Shown here: one piece after another, positions 8,244-15,497 of the stretch | How positions within the stretch are numbered: position 1 is the first letter of the stretch | Layout of the letters: each line of letters begins with the position of its first letter | Assembly (NCBI GenBank): GCA_018265835.1 | Contig: JABLYK010000025.1 | Coordinates: 1 to 29,792 of the forward strand | DNA length: 29,792 nucleotides | From: Oscillospiraceae bacterium | GTDB taxonomy: Bacteria; Bacillota; Clostridia; Oscillospirales; Oscillospiraceae | Direction: 5' to 3' | Program-made: the position numbers and the translations under genes | Notes under the pieces: generated by a model | What the model saw: the letters and a program-made list of their open reading frames with translations, nothing else | Databases searched by the model: none | Told to the model about the DNA's origin: nothing

Positions 8244-8531
8244 GCGCCTGTGCGTACATGGGCGTATTATGCGATGAAGCGGGAGATTGCGGGGCAAAAC
8301 GCTCCGGTAACTTCCGTGGAGTATGTCCGCTGCCGGCTCCGCGCCGGCAGACAATCGGGCGGCTGAGATGACCTGCACTGCGTATATCACCTGTGTGGGA
8401 CGGGCCGGCGTAAGCCGGTTTGTTTTTCGGACAGGGTTTGATACGCACGGAACGGTGTATGGGAGTCTCATCCGTGCGAATCCAACTGGCAGAGCCAATG
8501 CTGCCGAACATTTCGTAACGGAGGAAAGAAC
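8244..8531 (+). promoter_or_regulatory. Structured leader of the S10 operon
   Basis: About 290 nt of non-coding leader precede rpsJ. Inverted repeats seen: 8330-8337 with 8343-8350 (CTGCCGGC/GCCGGCAG, loop of 5); CCGGC/GCCGG at 8405-8418 followed by U-rich sequence; and 8444-8451 with 8471-8478 (CGCACGGA/TCCGTGCG, loop of 19). The palindromic GCCGGC occurs in the first two hairpins, so they could also pair with each other. In gamma-proteobacteria L4 represses the S10 operon through its leader; whether L4 or another r-protein acts here is inference. Confidence 0.6.
8402..8427 (+). terminator. Attenuator-like hairpin in the S10 leader
   Basis: CCGGC-GTAA-GCCGG (8405-8418) can extend by three G-U pairs. 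It is followed by TTTGTTTTT. It sits about 105 bp before the rpsJ start, where a premature terminator would control the whole operon. Confidence 0.5.
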
Positions 8532-8852
8532 ATGGCAACCGCAAGCAACAAGAAAATGATCCGCATCCGCCTCAAGGCGTACGACCATCAGCTCATCGAC
8601 AAGGCCGCGGAAAAGATCGTCGAGACCGCAAAGCGCACGGACGCAAAGGTTTCCGGCCCGATCCCGCTGCCGACCAAGACTGAGGTCGTCACCATCCTGC
8701 GCGCTGTTCACAAGTATAAGGACAGCCGCGAGCAGTTTGAGCGCCGCACCCACAAGCGCCTGATCGACATCATGAACCCGACCCAGAAGACGGTCGAGGC
8801 TCTGATGAATCTGGAGCTGCCCGCCGGTGTGGAAATCGACATCAAGCTGTAA
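8532..8852 (+). CDS. rpsJ: 30S ribosomal protein S10
   Basis: A 106-aa S10 of the 30S head, also known as the transcription factor NusE, which links RNA polymerase antitermination to the ribosome. IRIRLKAYDHQLIDKAAEKIV, the loop VSGPIPLPTKTEVVTILRAVHKYKDSREQFE (from about residue 42) and the C-terminal VEIDIKL are diagnostic. Five or six residues (ATASNKK) precede the usual MIRIRL-type start. The ATG at 8532 is supported by GGAGGAAAG. It is the first gene of the superoperon. Confidence 0.98.
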   Translation: MATASNKKMIRIRLKAYDHQLIDKAAEKIVETAKRTDAKVSGPIPLPTKTEVVTILRAVHKYKDSREQFERRTHKRLIDIMNPTQKTVEALMNLELPAGVEIDIKL

Positions 8853-8891
8853 GCAATACCTTATTTTATTAACCCACATCAACAACCCACA

Positions 8892-8914
8892 GTCCGCAGC
8901 TTGCGTATGCGGAC
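8892..8914 (+). promoter_or_regulatory. Stem-loop in the rpsJ-rplC spacer
   Basis: A perfect 7-bp repeat, GTCCGCA (8892-8898) and TGCGGAC (8908-8914), with a 9-nt loop lies in the unusually long 130-bp gap before rplC. No U-tract follows, so it is more likely an RNA-processing or stability element than a terminator. Confidence 0.4.
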
Positions 8915-8982
8915 GGGTCAAGTCAGCAGCCTCCGGCCAATGAGCCATGCGAGCTGACCAATAACCTGAAGGAGGAAATCAT

Positions 8983-9702
8983 ATGAAGAAAGCCATCATC
9001 GGCAAAAAGGTCGGCATGACGCAGATCTTCGATGAAGCAGGCAAGGTCGTCCCCGTCACTGTGATCGAGGCGGGCCCCTGCACGGTCACCGCGAAGATGA
9101 CCAAGGAAAAGGAAGGCTATGACGCCGTCCAGCTCGGCTTTGAAGACATCGCCGAGAAGAAGCTGACGAAGCCGGAAAAGGGTCACCTTGACAAGGCCGG
9201 CGTCGGCTACAAGAAGCACCTCAAGGAATTCCGTCTTGAGGACTGCGCATCCGTCAATGTGGGCGATGTCCTGAAGGCCGACGTCTTCGCAGAAGGCGAC
9301 AAGGTCGACATCACCGGCATCAGCAAGGGCAAAGGCTACGCGGGCGTTGTCAAGCGCTACGGTCAGGGCCGTACCCCCACCACGCACGGCGGCGGCCCGG
9401 TCCACAGACATGCAGGCTCCATGGGCTCCAGCACCGATCCTTCCCGCATTTTCCCGGGCAAGAAGCAGGCTGGCCACATGGGCGTTGATCAGGTCACGGT
9501 GCAGAACCTCGACGTTGTCAAGGTCGATCCGGAACTGAACATGATCGTGATCCGCGGCGCAATCCCCGGCCCGAAGGGCGGCATCGTCTACCTGAAGAGC
9601 ACGGTGAAGACCACGGTCGTCAAGAAGGGCGACGCCGGCATCAGCCACAACCCGCAGAAGGCGTCCGGCCGCAACCCGCAGAAGGCGTCTGCAAGAAAAT
9701 AA
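8983..9702 (+). CDS. rplC: 50S ribosomal protein L3
   Basis: L3 is an early 23S rRNA binder near the peptidyl-transferase centre. The N-terminus KKAIIGKKVGMTQIF and the central loop THGGGPVHRHAGSMGSSTDPSRIFPGKKQAGHMG are characteristic. It has 239 aa, about 25-30 more than usual. The excess is a basic C-terminal tail from about residue 217 that contains NPQKASGR followed directly by a second NPQKASAR. At the DNA level this is a 24-bp-period duplication (9649-9665 and 9673-9689). GGAGG precedes the ATG. Confidence 0.98.
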   Translation: MKKAIIGKKVGMTQIFDEAGKVVPVTVIEAGPCTVTAKMTKEKEGYDAVQLGFEDIAEKKLTKPEKGHLDKAGVGYKKHLKEFRLEDCASVNVGDVLKADVFAEGDKVDITGISKGKGYAGVVKRYGQGRTPTTHGGGPVHRHAGSMGSSTDPSRIFPGKKQAGHMGVDQVTVQNLDVVKVDPELNMIVIRGAIPGPKGGIVYLKSTVKTTVVKKGDAGISHNPQKASGRNPQKASARK

Positions 9703-9720
9703 CGAGAGGAGAGAAAAACA

Positions 9721-10344
9721 ATGCCGAAAGCAATTATGTACAACATGGCTGGCGAGCAGGTCGGCGAGGTTGCGCTCTCCGAAGCTGTTTTCGGGATCGA
9801 GCCCAACGAATCCGTGCTGCATGATTCTGTTAAGAACCATCTGGCCAACTGCCGTCAGGGCACGCAGAGCGCTCTGACCAAAGGCGAAGTTTCCTACACC
9901 ACCGCGAAGCCTTGGCGTCAGAAGGGCACGGGCCGCGCCCGCGCCGGCTACAAGGGTTCTCCCGTGTGGACGCACGGCGGCGTCGCGTTTGCGCCGAAGC
10001 CGCGTGATTACAGCTACACGCTCAACAAGAAGGTCAAGAGACTGGCGCTGAAGAGCGCGCTGTCCGCGAAGGCCGCCGCGAGCGAGATCGTCGTGATCGA
10101 CGGTCTGCACGTCGAAGAGATCAAGACCGCCCCGTTCAAGGCGTTCCTCAACAAGATCGGCGTCTCCGGCAAGGCACTGCTGGTCACCGAGGCCGTTGAT
10201 GAAAAGGTCGTCAAGAGCTCCCGCAACATCCCCGGCGTGTCCAGCACCATCGCAACCATCCTCAGCCCCTACATGATCCTGAACAACCGCGTTCTGGTCA
10301 TTGACAAGGCTGCGCTCCAGAAAATCGAGGAGGTGTACGCATAA
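9721..10344 (+). CDS. rplD: 50S ribosomal protein L4
   Basis: A 207-aa L4, whose extended loop lines the peptide exit tunnel. The loop motif KPWRQKGTGRARAGYKGSPVWTHGGVAFAPKPRDYSY (from about residue 62) is intact. In enterobacteria L4 is also the repressor of the S10 operon, which makes it the first candidate ligand for the leader before rpsJ; that link is inference here. It starts 18 bp after rplC with GAGGAG. Its last base is shared with the rplW start codon. Confidence 0.98.
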   Translation: MPKAIMYNMAGEQVGEVALSEAVFGIEPNESVLHDSVKNHLANCRQGTQSALTKGEVSYTTAKPWRQKGTGRARAGYKGSPVWTHGGVAFAPKPRDYSYTLNKKVKRLALKSALSAKAAASEIVVIDGLHVEEIKTAPFKAFLNKIGVSGKALLVTEAVDEKVVKSSRNIPGVSSTIATILSPYMILNNRVLVIDKAALQKIEEVYA

Positions 10345-10640
10345 TGAGAACCGCTTACGACGTCATTCTCCGCCCGATCATCACCGAGCAGTCGATGGAA
10401 GACCTCGACATCAAAAAGTACGTGTTCGAAGTTGCCCGTGACGCCGGAAAGATCGAGATCAAAAAGGCGATCGAAGAGATCTTCGACGTCAAGGTCATCA
10501 AGGTGACCACCACCACCATCCACGCCAAGGAAAAGCGCGTCGGAGCCAATCCCTCCGGTATGACCGCTACCCGCAAAAAGGCTGTGGTCAAGCTCTCCGC
10601 CGATTCGAAGAACATCGAGATCTTCGAGGGCATGGTGTAA
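10344..10640 (+). CDS. rplW: 50S ribosomal protein L23
   Basis: A 98-aa L23, sited at the tunnel exit, where it docks trigger factor and SRP. YDVILRPIITEQSM near the N-terminus and KRVGANPSGMTATRKKAVVKL (near residue 66) in the rRNA-binding loop identify it. Its ATG overlaps the rplD stop (TAATG), and the Shine-Dalgarno (GAGGAGG) is inside rplD, so translation is probably coupled. Confidence 0.98.
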   Translation: MRTAYDVILRPIITEQSMEDLDIKKYVFEVARDAGKIEIKKAIEEIFDVKVIKVTTTTIHAKEKRVGANPSGMTATRKKAVVKLSADSKNIEIFEGMV

Positions 10641-10655
10641 GGGAGGAGAACAACA

Positions 10656-11492
10656 ATGTCTATTAAAACCTATAAACCCACCACGCCTACCCGCAGACAC
10701 ATGACCGTCTCCGGCTTCGACGGTGTCGACAAGCACGTGAAGCCCCAGAAGGAGCTGGTGGAAGTTCTCAAGAAGAACGCCGGCCGCAACAGCTATGGCC
10801 GCATCACCGTCCGCCATCAGGGCGGCGGCAACCGCAAAAAGTACCGCATCATCGACTTCAAGCGCAACAAGCTCGACATGAGCGCGAAGGTTCTGCGTCT
10901 GGAGTATGACCCGAACCGCAGCGCGTTTATTGCCCTGCTCGAGTATGAAGACGGCGAACGCCGCTACATCCTCGCGCCGGTCGGCCTCAACGCCGGCGAC
11001 ACGGTGCTCGCCTCCGCCGCGGCCGACATCAAGCCGGGCAACGCTCTGCCGCTGGCAAACATCCCGGTCGGTACCGTGATCCACAACGTTGAGCTTTACC
11101 CCGGCAAGGGTGCGCAGCTCGTCCGCTCCGCCGGCGTCGCAGCGCAGCTCATGGCAAAGGAAAACGGCATGGCAACGGTTCGTCTGCCTTCCGGTGAATT
11201 CCGCAAGGTTCGCCTCAACTGCATGGCGACGATTGGTCAGGTCGGCAACGTCGATCACGCGAACGTCTCCATCGGCAAGGCTGGCCGCAAACGCCACATG
11301 GGCATCCGCCCAACCGTCCGCGGTTCTGTCATGAACCCGTGCGATCACCCGCACGGCGGCGGCGAAGGCAAATCGCCTGTCGGCCGTCCCGGCCCGGTCA
11401 CCCCGTGGGGTAAGCCGGCTCTGGGTTACAAGACCCGCAAGAAGAAGAACCAGACCGACAAGTTCATTGTCAAGCGCCGTAACGCGAAGTAA
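10656..11492 (+). CDS. rplB: 50S ribosomal protein L2
   Basis: A 278-aa L2, needed for subunit joining and peptidyl-transferase activity. The body HQGGGNRKKYRIIDFKRNK and the C-terminal loop VMNPCDHPHGGGEGKSPVGRP, which carries the conserved histidine near the catalytic centre, are intact. It ends in a basic tail, TRKKKNQTDKFIVKRR. A strong GGGAGGAG precedes the ATG, 15 bp after rplW. Confidence 0.98.
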   Translation: MSIKTYKPTTPTRRHMTVSGFDGVDKHVKPQKELVEVLKKNAGRNSYGRITVRHQGGGNRKKYRIIDFKRNKLDMSAKVLRLEYDPNRSAFIALLEYEDGERRYILAPVGLNAGDTVLASAAADIKPGNALPLANIPVGTVIHNVELYPGKGAQLVRSAGVAAQLMAKENGMATVRLPSGEFRKVRLNCMATIGQVGNVDHANVSIGKAGRKRHMGIRPTVRGSVMNPCDHPHGGGEGKSPVGRPGPVTPWGKPALGYKTRKKKNQTDKFIVKRRNAK

Positions 11493-11506
11493 GGAGGGGA
11501 CAGTTA

Positions 11507-11782
11507 ATGAGCAGAAGTATCAAAAAAGGCCCGTTCGCCGCTCCGGAACTCCTGAAGCGCGTCGATGCCATGAACAAGGCCGGCGAGAAGAAGGTCGTCA
11601 AGACCTGGAGCCGTGCCTCCACCATTTTCCCGTCCTTTGTCGGACACACCATCGCTGTCCACGACGGACGCCGCCACGTGCCGGTGTACATCACCGAGGA
11701 CATGGTCGGCCACAAGCTGGGCGAGTTTGCGCCCACGCGCACGTTCCGCGGCCACGCTGGCAGCAAGACCAGCGGTAAGTAA
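11507..11782 (+). CDS. rpsS: 30S ribosomal protein S19
   Basis: A 91-aa S19 of the 30S head, in contact with the A-site tRNA side and S13. MSRSIKKGPF at the start, then TWSRASTIFPSFVGHTIAVH and VYITEDMVGHKLGEFAPTRTF with a GHAGSKT end, match the family closely. AAGGAGGGG precedes the ATG. It lies in the invariant order rplB-rpsS-rplV. Confidence 0.98.
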   Translation: MSRSIKKGPFAAPELLKRVDAMNKAGEKKVVKTWSRASTIFPSFVGHTIAVHDGRRHVPVYITEDMVGHKLGEFAPTRTFRGHAGSKTSGK

Positions 11783-11794
11783 GGGGGAGGAAAC

Positions 11795-12142
11795 ATGGAA
11801 GAAAAGAAAACTGCACGGGCGCAGCTCATGTATGCCCGCATTGCTCCCCGCAAGGTTCAGATCGTCTGCGATATGATTCGCGGTCAGGATGCCAAGATCG
11901 CCGAAGCTTATATGGCGAACACGCCGAAGGCCGGCTGCGAGCTCATGCTCAAGCTCCTCAAGAGCGCATGTGCCAACGCGGAGAACAATTTTGAAATGGA
12001 CCCTGACAACCTTTACGTCGCCGAGGCGTATGCCACGGCAGGCCCCATCCTCAAGAGAGGCCGCCCGAGAGCACAGGGCCGTATGTACCGCATCAACAAG
12101 CGCACCAGCCACATCACCATCGTCGTGGCTGAGAAGGCATAA
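11795..12142 (+). CDS. rplV: 50S ribosomal protein L22
   Basis: A 115-aa L22, which interacts with all domains of 23S rRNA and, through its hairpin, lines the exit tunnel next to L4. ARIAPRKVQIVCDMIRGQ, the helical NNFEMDPDNLYVAEAYATAGPILKRGRPRAQGR hairpin region and the C-terminal TSHITIVVAEK are diagnostic. GGGGGAGG precedes the ATG, 12 bp after rpsS. Confidence 0.98.
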   Translation: MEEKKTARAQLMYARIAPRKVQIVCDMIRGQDAKIAEAYMANTPKAGCELMLKLLKSACANAENNFEMDPDNLYVAEAYATAGPILKRGRPRAQGRMYRINKRTSHITIVVAEKA

Positions 12143-12159
12143 GGGAGGAGGCAGACGAT

Positions 12160-13068
12160 ATGGGACAGAAAGTTAATCCGCACGGCATGCGTGTCGGCGT
12201 CATCAAAGATTGGGATTCCCGCTGGTATGCCCGCGACGAGAAGGTCGGCGACCTGATCGTTGAGGACTACAAGATCCGTGAGTACCTGAAGAAGACCCTG
12301 TATTCCGCAGGCATCCCGAACATCGAGATCGAGCGCGACAGCGCGAAGGTCCGCATCTATATCCACTGCTCTCGTCCGGGCGTTGTCATCGGCAAGGGCG
12401 GCGCGGAGATCGAGCGCATCCGCCTCTCCGTCGAGAAGATGATCGGCAAGCCGGTCGCCCTCTCCATCGTGGAGGTCCGCACGCCCGATACGAACGCGCA
12501 GCTCGTCGCTGAGAACATCGCCGCGCAGCTCGAGAAGCGCATCGGCTTCCGCCGCGCGATGAAAAACGCCATGGGCCGCGCCATGAGAATGGGCGCCCGC
12601 GGCATCAAGATCATGTGCTCCGGCCGTCTGGGCGGCGCTGAGATCGCCCGCACCGAGTGCTATCACGAAGGCACCATTCCGCTGCAGACCATCCGTGCCG
12701 ACATCGAGTACGGCTTCGCAGAAGCCGCGACCACGTACGGCCGCGTCGGCGTGAAGGTTTGGATCTACAAAGGCGAGATCCTTTCCCAGACGCTGCGCAC
12801 CACCCCGCGCACGATGGATCTGAACAAGCGCGACGACCGTCGCCGCGACCGCCGTGACGGCGACCGCAGAGGCGGCAACCGCGGCGGCTACAACCGTGAT
12901 CGCCGCGACGGCAACCGTCAGGGCGGCTATCGCCAGGGCGCCGGCCAGAACGGCCCGCGTCAGGGTGGCTACCAGGGCGGCAACCGTCCGCAGGGCGGCT
13001 ACAACCGTGGTCCCCGTCCGGCTGCTCCTGCAGCACCCGCTGCACCCAAGGAAGGAGGCAAAGACTAA
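12160..13068 (+). CDS. rpsC: 30S ribosomal protein S3 with an Arg/Gly-rich C-terminal tail
   Basis: S3 lines the mRNA entry channel and has helicase-like activity. The N-terminus GQKVNPHGMRVGVIKDWDSRWYA, the KH domain with VIGKGGAEIERIR (near residue 76) and the C-terminal core GVKVWIYKGEIL are normal to about residue 220. After that the protein continues for about 80 residues of low-complexity Arg/Asp then Gly/Arg/Gln/Tyr repeats (GGYNRD, GGYRQG, GGYQGG, GGYNRG) and a Pro/Ala end. The total of 302 aa is well above the usual 210-240. The tail resembles an RGG-type RNA-binding extension. The stop overlaps the rplP start. Confidence 0.98.
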   Translation: MGQKVNPHGMRVGVIKDWDSRWYARDEKVGDLIVEDYKIREYLKKTLYSAGIPNIEIERDSAKVRIYIHCSRPGVVIGKGGAEIERIRLSVEKMIGKPVALSIVEVRTPDTNAQLVAENIAAQLEKRIGFRRAMKNAMGRAMRMGARGIKIMCSGRLGGAEIARTECYHEGTIPLQTIRADIEYGFAEAATTYGRVGVKVWIYKGEILSQTLRTTPRTMDLNKRDDRRRDRRDGDRRGGNRGGYNRDRRDGNRQGGYRQGAGQNGPRQGGYQGGNRPQGGYNRGPRPAAPAAPAAPKEGGKD

Positions 13069-13496
13069 TGCTGATGCCGAAAAGAGTGAAATACCGCAGA
13101 GTCCAGCGCGGTCGTATGACCGGCAAGGCCACCCGCGGCAACACCGTTACGTATGGCGAATTCGGCCTGCAGGCTGTTGAGCCGTCCTGGATCACCTCCA
13201 ACCAGATCGAAGCGGCCCGTGTCGCCATGACCCGCTACACCAAGCGCGGCGGTCAGGTTTGGATCAAGATCTTCCCCGACAAGCCGGTGACGCAGAAGCC
13301 CGCCGAGACCCGTATGGGTTCCGGTAAAGGTTCTCCTGAGTACTGGGTTGCCGTCGTGAAGCCCGGCAGAGTTCTGTTTGAGATGGCTGGCGTTCCGGAA
13401 GAGGTCGCCCGCGAGGCGCTGCGTCTGGCCAGCCACAAGCTGCCCTGCAAGACGAAGATCGTCAAGAAGGGCGAGACTGAGAATGGTGGTGAATAA
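13068..13496 (+). CDS. rplP: 50S ribosomal protein L16
   Basis: A 142-aa L16 that positions the A-site tRNA elbow. MLMPKRVKYRRVQRG, GEFGLQAVEPSWITSNQIEAAR and the loop RMGSGKGSPEYWVAVVKPG are diagnostic. The start at 13068 (TAATG overlap with rpsC) gives the family-typical ML-PKRVKYR beginning; a second ATG at 13074 is possible. GGAGG lies inside the end of rpsC. Confidence 0.98.
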   Translation: MLMPKRVKYRRVQRGRMTGKATRGNTVTYGEFGLQAVEPSWITSNQIEAARVAMTRYTKRGGQVWIKIFPDKPVTQKPAETRMGSGKGSPEYWVAVVKPGRVLFEMAGVPEEVAREALRLASHKLPCKTKIVKKGETENGGE

Positions 13497-13498
13497 AG

Positions 13499-13693
13499 AT
13501 GAAGGCAAGTGAAATTCGCTCCATGTCCCCGGCTGAGCTGGAGAGCAAGCTGGTGGAACTGAAGAAGGATCTGTTCATGCTCCGTATGCAGCACGCTACC
13601 AATCATCTTGACAACCCCGTTAAGATTTCTGCTGTGCGTCGCGACATTGCCCGAGTCAAAACCGTGCTCCGCGAAAAGCAGCTCGAGCAGTGA
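13499..13693 (+). CDS. rpmC: 50S ribosomal protein L29
   Basis: A 64-aa L29, a two-helix protein near the exit tunnel beside L23. MKASEIRSMSPAELESKLVELKKDLFMLR and the conserved NPVKISAVRRDIARVKTVL match the family. It starts 2 bp after the rplP stop, with GGTGGTG inside rplP as a probable ribosome-binding site. Confidence 0.97.
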   Translation: MKASEIRSMSPAELESKLVELKKDLFMLRMQHATNHLDNPVKISAVRRDIARVKTVLREKQLEQ

Positions 13694-13707
13694 GGAGGTA
13701 AGTGAGA

Positions 13708-13971
13708 ATGAACGAAATGAGAACGACTTCCCGCAAGACCCGCGTCGGCAAAGTGGTGTCCGACAAGATGGACAAGACCGTTGTCGTCATCGTGGAAGAC
13801 CACGTGGCGCACAAAGTCTATAAAAAGATCATTGGCGAGACCTACCGCCTGAAGGCACACGACGAGAACAACGAGTGCCACGTCGGCGATATCGTCCGCG
13901 TGATGGAGACCCGCCCCCTGTCCAAGGACAAGAGATGGCGCGTGGTCGAGATCGTTGAAAAGGCGAAGTAA
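13708..13971 (+). CDS. rpsQ: 30S ribosomal protein S17
   Basis: An 87-aa S17, an OB-fold primary binder of 16S rRNA. RKTRVGKVVSDKMDKTVVV, then KKIIGETYRLKAHDENNECHVGD and ETRPLSKDKRWRVVEI are diagnostic. A GTG at 13702 is in frame, but it lies only 3 nt from the GAGGAGG box. The ATG at 13708, 9 nt away, is better placed and was chosen. Confidence 0.97.
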   Translation: MNEMRTTSRKTRVGKVVSDKMDKTVVVIVEDHVAHKVYKKIIGETYRLKAHDENNECHVGDIVRVMETRPLSKDKRWRVVEIVEKAK

Positions 13972-13983
13972 GGAGGCAACAAC

Positions 13984-14355
13984 ATGATTCAGCAGGAAAG
14001 TTATCTGAAGGTTGCCGACAATACCGGCGCCAAGGAAATCAAGTGCATCCGCGTTCTCGGCGGATCGAAGCGTAAATACGCCAGCATCGGCGACGTGATC
14101 GTGGCTTCCGTGCGCAAGGCTGCCCCGGGCGGCTCTGTGAAGAAGGGCGATGTCGTGAAGGCTGTCGTCGTTCGCACCAGCAAGGCTGTCCGCCGCGCGG
14201 ACGGCACCTATGTCCGGTTCGACGACAATGCGGCTGTGCTGATCAACGGCGAAGACAAGAACCCCCGCGGCACCCGTATTTTTGGGCCCGTCGCCCGTGA
14301 GCTGCGCGACAGTGACTTCATCAAGATCCTGTCTCTGGCTCCCGAAGTCATTTGA
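13984..14355 (+). CDS. rplN: 50S ribosomal protein L14
   Basis: A 123-aa L14, located at the subunit interface, where it contacts 16S rRNA and ribosome-silencing factor RsfS. MIQQESYLKVADNTGAKEIKCIRVLGGS and RFDDNAAVLINGEDKNPRGTRIFGPVARELR are near-invariant. AAGGAGG is 12 bp after rpsQ. In E. coli this gene opens the spc operon; here there is no promoter between the S10 and spc blocks. Confidence 0.98.
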   Translation: MIQQESYLKVADNTGAKEIKCIRVLGGSKRKYASIGDVIVASVRKAAPGGSVKKGDVVKAVVVRTSKAVRRADGTYVRFDDNAAVLINGEDKNPRGTRIFGPVARELRDSDFIKILSLAPEVI

Positions 14356-14367
14356 GGAGGGCGCATC

Positions 14368-14673
14368 ATGAATATCAGAAAAGACGATAAGGTTGTTGTC
14401 CTGTCCGGCAAGGACAAGGGCAAGGAAGGCAAAGTCCTTTCCGCCGATCCCAAGGGCATGAAGGTTGTTGTCGAGGGCGTCAATGTTGCGACCAAGCATC
14501 AGAAGCCCAGAAAGCAGGGCGAAGAGGGCGGCATCATCAAGGTTGAGACCCCCATCTATGCCTGCAAGGTTCAGCTCGTTTGCCCGAAGTGCGGCAAAGG
14601 CACCCGCGTCGCCCACAAGATCACGGACGGCAAGAAAGTCCGCGTCTGCAAGAAGTGCGGCGCAGAACTGTAA
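14368..14673 (+). CDS. rplX: 50S ribosomal protein L24
   Basis: A 101-aa L24, an assembly initiator of the 50S subunit. The KOW motif (KDDKVVVLSGKDKGKEGKVL) is at the N-terminus, followed by EGVNVATKHQKP. The C-terminal half holds two CxxC knuckles (CPKCGKG and CKKCGAEL) compatible with a zinc ribbon, a pattern found in many L24 proteins. TGAGGAGGG overlaps the rplN stop. Confidence 0.98.
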   Translation: MNIRKDDKVVVLSGKDKGKEGKVLSADPKGMKVVVEGVNVATKHQKPRKQGEEGGIIKVETPIYACKVQLVCPKCGKGTRVAHKITDGKKVRVCKKCGAEL

Positions 14674-14690
14674 GGAAAGGAGAGACTGAA

Positions 14691-15236
14691 ATGCCTACGA
14701 TGAAAACCAAGTATGCGCAGGAAGTCGCTCCTGCGCTGATGGAGAAGTTCCAGTATAAGAGCGTCATGCAGATCCCGAAGATCGACAAGATCGTGGTATC
14801 CGTCGGCTGCGGCGACTGCAAGGACAATGCCAAGGCTCTGGAAGCCGTGATTAAGGACATCACCGCGATCACCGGCCAGAAGGCCGTTGCCACCGTCGCC
14901 AAGAAGAGCGTTGCAAACTTCAAGCTCCGCGAAGGCATGCACGTCGGCGTCAAGGTCACGCTGCGTCAGGATCGCATGTGGGAGTTCCTTGACAGACTGT
15001 TCAACGTGGCGCTGCCCCGCGTCCGCGACTTCCGCGGCATCTCCGCCGACGCGTTCGACGGCAGAGGCAACTACAGCCTCGGCCTGAAGGAGCAGATCAT
15101 CTTCCCGGAAATCGAGTACGACAAGATCGAGAAGCTCCGCGGCATGAACATTGCCATCATCACCACCGCTCAGACCGACGAAGAGGCACGCGAGCTGCTG
15201 AAGCTCATGGGCGCTCCGTTTGTCACCAACGCTTAA
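14691..15236 (+). CDS. rplE: 50S ribosomal protein L5
   Basis: A 181-aa L5, part of the central protuberance and bound to 5S rRNA. KYKSVMQIPKIDKIVVSVGCGD-type N-terminal sequence, TGQKAVATVAKKSVANFKLREGM, and RVRDFRGISADAFDGRGNYSLGLKEQIIFPEI are diagnostic. The open frame extends upstream into rplX, but the ATG at 14691 follows AAAGGAGAG and gives the normal N-terminus (MPTMKTKY). Confidence 0.97.
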   Translation: MPTMKTKYAQEVAPALMEKFQYKSVMQIPKIDKIVVSVGCGDCKDNAKALEAVIKDITAITGQKAVATVAKKSVANFKLREGMHVGVKVTLRQDRMWEFLDRLFNVALPRVRDFRGISADAFDGRGNYSLGLKEQIIFPEIEYDKIEKLRGMNIAIITTAQTDEEARELLKLMGAPFVTNA

Positions 15237-15251
15237 AGGAGGAGAAGAAGA

Positions 15252-15437
15252 ATGGCTAAGAAATCTATGATTCTCAAGCAGCAGGCGCCTGCAAAGTTCT
15301 CCACCCGCAAGTATAACCGCTGCAAGATCTGCGGCCGTCCGCACGCGTATCTGCGCAACTACGGCATCTGCCGTATCTGCTTCCGCGAACTGGCTTATAA
15401 GGGCCAGATCCCCGGCGTCCGCAAGGCCAGCTGGTAA
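15252..15437 (+). CDS. rpsZ: 30S ribosomal protein S14, zinc-binding (type Z)
   Basis: A 61-aa S14 of the short, zinc-containing class. The four ligands are Cys24, Cys27, Cys40 and Cys43 (CKICGRPHAYLRNYGICRIC), and the C-terminus GQIPGVRKASW is typical. AAAGGAGGAG precedes the ATG. It is followed not by rpsH at short range, as is usual, but by a 504-bp repeat-bearing gap. Confidence 0.98.
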   Translation: MAKKSMILKQQAPAKFSTRKYNRCKICGRPHAYLRNYGICRICFRELAYKGQIPGVRKASW

Positions 15438-15458
15438 ATTTTCTGCCATGCGTTGCGA

Positions 15459-15497
15459 GGCGGACTCGCCGTACACCAAAGTACTGCCTCGTCCGCC
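15459..15497. repeat. Imperfect palindrome in the rpsZ-rpsH gap
   Basis: GGCGGAC (15459-15465) pairs with GTCCGCC (15491-15497), and inside it GTAC (15471-15474) pairs with GTAC (15481-15484) around ACCAAA. This forms a long imperfect hairpin starting 21 bp after the rpsZ stop. No U-tract follows directly. Its style differs from the 80-bp repeats downstream, so it looks like a separate repeat element. Confidence 0.55.

Noticed and set aside
8304..8311. CCGGTAAC in the S10 leader, identical to an arm of the 80-bp repeat
   Set aside because: An eight-base match is not surprising in a 30-kb window, and the rest of the repeat is absent there.
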